Position numbers and translations under genes: made by a program
Assembly (NCBI GenBank): GCA_944320285.1
Contig: CALUGX010000012.1
Coordinates: forward strand, 1 to 38,565
Direction: 5' to 3'
Origin: an uncultured Prevotella sp.
Lineage (GTDB): Bacteria; Bacteroidota; Bacteroidia; Bacteroidales; Bacteroidaceae
DNA length: 38,565 bases
Shown here: one piece after another, positions 35,061 to 38,565 of the stretch
Layout of the letters: each line of letters begins with the position of its first letter
How positions within the stretch are numbered: position 1 is the first letter of the stretch
The notes under the pieces: model-generated
What the model was told of the DNA's origin: nothing
What the model saw: only the letters and a program-made list of their open reading frames with translations
The model's database searches: none

Positions 35061-38027
35061 TTAATTTATTACGATTTTCCTCGTCTCGCTGGTGGTGCCT
35101 TTGTCTATTATGAGGATGTAGACACCGGGGGCTGCGCCTTTGGTTATGTTCTCAGGCGAGCCTATGCCCTTAGCCACCACCATGCCGCCCGTGGCTGACA
35201 CAAGCGTCAGCCTGGCCGTCTGTGGCGCGGTCTGTGCCGCCCCGATGCCCGTGGGCGTGCCGGCCTCGTAGCGCTCCTTCACCTTGGCCGCGCTCATGGC
35301 GCCGGTGTAGATGGTGAACTCGTCTATCGCTCCGTCAAAGTAGTTGTTGAGCGTCACGTTCACGTTGCCCACCGTCAGCGGCTCGCTGTTGTCGCTCACG
35401 TCGCCAGTCGCGTCGGTGCTTTCGGCTATCAGTGCGCCGTTGGCGTAGAGCTTCAGGGTCTTTGTGTAGCTGTCGCGCACGCAGACTATGTGTGTCCACT
35501 CACCGTTCATGTATGGCGTGCCGTCGGCCGAGGCTTCGCTCTTTGTGGCGTTGTCGTCGATGGCGAACTTCAGCAGGCCGCCCTTGTATTCAAGGCCTAT
35601 CCACTTGCCCGACGTGCCCGCGGCGGCGTCGGCGGCGATGCTTCCCTTGTGGAAGATATAGGCCGCGTCGTCGGTTGACTTCATCCAGAACTCAACGGTG
35701 AAGTCCTGCGTGCCGAGTTGCAGCTGCGGGTAGGCCGCCTGCGTGAAGTACGTTGAGCCGTCCAGTGCGGCGGCGTTGCCCTTGATGCCCTCCGTCAGGG
35801 CGGGCGCGCCGATGCCTTCGGCCTGTCCGCTTACGTTGTTGGGCGTGGTTGTGCCCGTCAGCACGTCGAAGGGGTAGGCGGCCACGGGCGTCAGCACGAT
35901 TTTGTCGCGCACGGTTATCGTGCCGCTGATTTTCGCCGTGGTAAGTCCGCCGGTGGTCGTCACGGTGAACGTGTACGTGCCCGTGGCCTTCGGCGTGCCG
36001 CTGATTGTCAGCGTGGTCTCCTCCGCGTCAACCGTCATTTCCACGCCGTCGGGCAGGCCCTCGGCCTCCACGCCGGTGGCGTTCTTCCATGAATACACTA
36101 TGTCGCCGATGCTCTCGCCCAGTTCCACGGTCTGCGTCAGCTGCCCGCTCACGGCGCGCAGCTGTGCGTCGGTGGAGTAGCGGTCGGGCAGGTAGTAGCC
36201 CAGGTGTGGCGGCTGGTTGTAGGCCACGTTCTGCCAAGCCACGGCCATGCGGTAGATATGGTCTTGCATGAGGCAGGGCACTTTGTACTGCGTCTCCTCC
36301 GTCGTGGTGAACACCAGCAGGTCTGCGCACGTCCGGCTGTCGTAGAGCACCACCTCCTCGCGCCAGTCGCCGAGGATGTCGGCCGAGAGGCATGGTGATT
36401 TCTTCGACGTGTTGCACGAGCTTGCGTCGCTGTACGCCGACAGCTCCCACGTGCGGGCGTTGCTCGTCAGGGCGGCGTTGCGCTTCACTATTTCCGTGCC
36501 GTCGAGCAGCTCTTCGAGCAGGTCGCCGTCCCAGTAGATGCGGAAGTTGCACGAGGGCCGCTTCTCGCCGTTGGCCACTTCGCCGCGGCAGGTGTACGTC
36601 TTCGTGCCCTTCGAGCCGGAGGTGTAGTCGGCTATGGCCCACACCTCGGCTCCGCGCCACGTGTCGCTGACGTCGGCGGCCACGCCGCGCCCTATGTCGT
36701 TGCCGCTCTGCGGCACGCCCCAGATTATCTCGCCCGTCTTGGCGTCGCGGAACTCGGCGTCCCATTCGTAGGGCGATTTCTTCTCCTCGTGCACCATCCA
36801 TATCTCCAAGCCCTCGCGGTCGGGGTCGAAGTCGCCTAAGTGCAGGGCGTCGCCGTGCCCCGCGCCCGTGCGGTAGAGCACGGTGCCGTCATGGTCTAAG
36901 CAGGCTGAGCCGTACACTATCTCGTCGCATCCGTCGCCATCGACGTCGCCCACTGTCAGGGCGTGCGCTCCCTCGGCGTAGAGGCCTTCGCCGCTCGTTT
37001 CCGACTTGTGCAGCCAGCGTTCCTTCAGCGTCTTGCCGTCAAAGTCCCACGCGGCGATGTAGGCCGCCGTGTAGTATCCGCGGCACATCACGAGGCTGGG
37101 CTTCCGGCCGTCAAGGTAGGCTATGCAGGCAAGGTAGCGTTCGGAGCGGTTGCCGTAAGAGTCGCCCCACTGCCCTGTGGTGCGCACGGAGCGTGGCGGG
37201 TCGTAAGCCACTGTTGCGCGCTCGGCACCCGTCAGCCCGTCGAACACTGTCAGGTATTCCGGCCCGTCGAGCACCACGCCCGTCGTCTTGCCGCTCGTGC
37301 CCCGGTAGTCGGCGTCGGCCCTGTCGTCGCCCATGAGCACTGCCTTGCCTTGGCCGTCGATGGTGCCGGGAGCCGTCTTGCAGGCCACTTCTGCGCGCCC
37401 GTCGCCGTCAAGGTCGTACACCATGAACTGCGTGTAATGCGCCCCGGCGCGGATGTTCCGGCCGAGGTCTATGCGCCAGAGCTTCGTGCCGTCAAGCTCG
37501 TAAGCGTCTAAGTAGACGTTGCCCGTGTATCCCTGTTCAGAGTTGTCGTGAGAGTTTGAAGGGTCCCATTTTAAGATTATTTCATATTCGCCGTCGCCGT
37601 CAACGTCGCCCACGGAGCAGTCGTTCGGGCTGTACGTGTAGCTCACGCCGTCGGGCGTGGTGCCGTCTGCCGGGCGGTCCAAGTGCACCTTCAGGTAGCC
37701 GTCACCCCATACGGCGGTCTCTGTAGACTCGCCCGTGACCTGCCCTGCGGCGTTGACAGCCTTGATTATGTACTTCGACGTGGCCTGTCCGCCTGCATCA
37801 ACGTAGTTGGTGGTCTGGCTTATTGGCTCCATGTTCACTTTCACTCCATCGCGGTACACGTCGAAAGCTGTGCCGGCAGGGTCTTCCGCCAGGCTGCGCC
37901 ATGACAGGTAGACGCCGCCGTCGGTCTTCACGGCCACTGCCCCGCGTCCTAATTTCTCGGCCTGTTGCGCCATGCCCGCCGTCATCGAAGCTGCGAACAC
38001 AAGGCACGATAAAAACAGTCTTTTCAT
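35061..38027 (-). CDS. Modular secreted rhamnogalacturonan lyase (PL11-type)
   Basis: A 988-aa exported enzyme that cuts the rhamnogalacturonan I backbone of pectin. The ATG at 38027 opens a signal peptide (MKRLFLSCLVFAASMTAGMA); the longer frame upstream is not used. The catalytic beta-propeller (about 23-620) begins KLGRGAVAVKTDGGVYLSWR. It carries repeated calcium-type motifs (GDVDGDGEYE, YDLDGDGRAE, GDVDGDGCDE), as in family PL11. An Ig/putative-cadherin-like module follows (about 645-712), then a LamG/concanavalin-like module (about 717-922) and a C-terminal ~50 residues ending GVYILIIDKGTTSETRKIVI. That ending fits a type IX secretion sorting signal. The unsaturated uronate products would feed KduI and KduD encoded 7 kb away. 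Confidence 0.9.
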   Translation of the reverse strand: MKRLFLSCLVFAASMTAGMAQQAEKLGRGAVAVKTDGGVYLSWRSLAEDPAGTAFDVYRDGVKVNMEPISQTTNYVDAGGQATSKYIIKAVNAAGQVTGESTETAVWGDGYLKVHLDRPADGTTPDGVSYTYSPNDCSVGDVDGDGEYEIILKWDPSNSHDNSEQGYTGNVYLDAYELDGTKLWRIDLGRNIRAGAHYTQFMVYDLDGDGRAEVACKTAPGTIDGQGKAVLMGDDRADADYRGTSGKTTGVVLDGPEYLTVFDGLTGAERATVAYDPPRSVRTTGQWGDSYGNRSERYLACIAYLDGRKPSLVMCRGYYTAAYIAAWDFDGKTLKERWLHKSETSGEGLYAEGAHALTVGDVDGDGCDEIVYGSACLDHDGTVLYRTGAGHGDALHLGDFDPDREGLEIWMVHEEKKSPYEWDAEFRDAKTGEIIWGVPQSGNDIGRGVAADVSDTWRGAEVWAIADYTSGSKGTKTYTCRGEVANGEKRPSCNFRIYWDGDLLEELLDGTEIVKRNAALTSNARTWELSAYSDASSCNTSKKSPCLSADILGDWREEVVLYDSRTCADLLVFTTTEETQYKVPCLMQDHIYRMAVAWQNVAYNQPPHLGYYLPDRYSTDAQLRAVSGQLTQTVELGESIGDIVYSWKNATGVEAEGLPDGVEMTVDAEETTLTISGTPKATGTYTFTVTTTGGLTTAKISGTITVRDKIVLTPVAAYPFDVLTGTTTPNNVSGQAEGIGAPALTEGIKGNAAALDGSTYFTQAAYPQLQLGTQDFTVEFWMKSTDDAAYIFHKGSIAADAAAGTSGKWIGLEYKGGLLKFAIDDNATKSEASADGTPYMNGEWTHIVCVRDSYTKTLKLYANGALIAESTDATGDVSDNSEPLTVGNVNVTLNNYFDGAIDEFTIYTGAMSAAKVKERYEAGTPTGIGAAQTAPQTARLTLVSATGGMVVAKGIGSPENITKGAAPGVYILIIDKGTTSETRKIVIN

Positions 38028-38077
38028 TATCTCTTTGTTTTGATTTGTTATAGTCGATGTCAAGTAGGTTAGTCGTG

Positions 38078-38085
38078 CAAAGGTA
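38078..38085 (-). promoter_or_regulatory. -7 element before the lyase gene
   Basis: Minus-strand TACCTTTG, 51 nt upstream of the ATG. A CAAA at 38100-38103 is too close for a standard -33. Confidence 0.45.
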
Positions 38086-38179
38086 ATGATTTTCGCCGAC
38101 AAACGGCGTAAAAACCGGTAGATAATCGTCAAAATAGCGGAATATTCAATCAGTGACATATTTACCTGATTTACAAAGT

Positions 38180-38267
38180 GTTGCAAAAGGCCGTCAATTG
38201 CGCTGCAAGAGATGCCCTTTTGCGCTGCAAGAGATGCCCTTTTGCGCTGTGTTTTGCCACCTTTCGC
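38180..38267 (-). repeat. 22-bp-period repeat array upstream of the lyase (4 units)
   Basis: Read on the minus strand, units lie at 38267-38246 (GCGAAAGGTGGC), 38245-38224 and 38223-38202 (both GCAAAAGGGCATCTCTTGCA, identical) and 38201-38180 (GCAATTGACGGC, decayed). It sits about 95 bp upstream of the lyase promoter. The rest of the 509-bp gap 38028-38536 contains only the promoters of the lyase and of enolase. Confidence 0.85.
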
Positions 38268-38477
38268 GCGGCAGCGCCACGGCAACCTTTCTGCCATTGG
38301 CCGGCTGCCATGATGCCGGCGGTCGCGGCTTTTGCCCCGAAAGTCGCCTTGTTCACAATCACCTCTCCCGGTTGTCCCCGTTCTCCCGGTCCTCCTTTTC
38401 CACCTTATTATATATTAAAAAACTTAAATCGCCTGAAATAAGCCGGCGGAATGTTTCATATATTGCCGAATTTGCAC

Positions 38478-38485
38478 TAACTTTG
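38478..38485 (+). promoter_or_regulatory. Enolase promoter -7 element
   Basis: TAACTTTG fits TAnnTTTG and lies 51 nt upstream of the ATG at 38537. The -33 element is not clear. Confidence 0.5.
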
Positions 38486-38536
38486 CAGCCGATTTGAATA
38501 GGACATAAATTCAACTCTTATAAATTTAAGGTAATT

Positions 38537-38565
38537 ATGAAGATTGAGAAAGTTCATGCAAGAGA
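38537..38565 (+). CDS. eno: Enolase, first codons only (cut by window end)
   Basis: The ATG at 38537 opens MKIEKVHARE, which matches the start of enolase (usually followed by ILDSRGNPT). Only nine full codons and part of a tenth are inside the window, so the call rests on that short match and a promoter in the right place. Confidence 0.6.

Noticed and set aside
38027..38297. Lyase frame extending 90 codons upstream to 38297
   Set aside because: The extension crosses the promoter and the 22-bp repeats; ATG at 38027 gives a clean signal peptide.

Overview
The window reads as chromosome of a Bacteroidetes bacterium, most likely Prevotella or a close relative. The basis is the TTG-N19/21-TAnnTTTG promoter form in front of many genes, a succinylornithine-type transcarbamylase, a DUF4271 gene beside hemD, a probable type IX-secreted polysaccharide lyase and a Bacteroidetes-type type II-C CRISPR locus with a 47-bp repeat.

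Layout. 1-3695: two adjacent paralogous AraC-type regulators and a secreted AXE1-family carbohydrate esterase. 3710-13134: a complete type II-C CRISPR-Cas locus. It has an array of 39 identical 47-bp repeats plus one decayed terminal repeat, with 39 spacers of 29-30 bp. A strong hairpin separates the array from cas2, cas1 and a very large cas9 (1526 aa, nuclease residues intact), all on the minus strand. A tracrRNA gene, divergent from cas9, carries a 21-nt anti-repeat. Every repeat carries a Bacteroidetes promoter pointing into the next spacer, so crRNAs are probably made one by one on the plus strand, opposite to cas transcription. One spacer (5833-5862) contains a perfect 17-nt complement of the start of the repeat and would fold onto its own repeat.

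13385-21682: a carboxymuconolactone decarboxylase-cupin fusion; proC; an XRE-cupin regulator with an AMP-forming acyl-CoA synthetase; proB-proA; and the succinylornithine carbamoyltransferase, so proline and arginine synthesis are clustered. 21958-26204: a lipoprotein alpha/beta hydrolase and a Tat-exported aldo/keto reductase, divergent from a third AraC paralogue. 26564-28405: kduD-like and kduI, late steps of pectin uronate use. 28532-33898: housekeeping genes (tRNA-Gln, tyrS, yidD, rnpA, hemD, DUF4271, metK). 34006-34833: a base-composition outlier, possibly an orphan restriction endonuclease without an obvious ATG start. 35061-38027: a modular rhamnogalacturonan lyase that fits with kduI/kduD and the esterase as a pectin theme. 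The window ends in the first codons of enolase.

The intergenic DNA is unusually structured. Five gaps carry arrays with an exact 22-bp period: a conserved 12-nt part around AAAGG, followed by 10 variable nt. Most gaps also hold a pair of long inverted arms (15-40 bp) that differ from gap to gap, and REP-like GC-rich hairpins recur at three loci. These, with the anti-repeat spacer, are the most unusual signals here. All function names rest on motif recognition by eye; no database search was possible.
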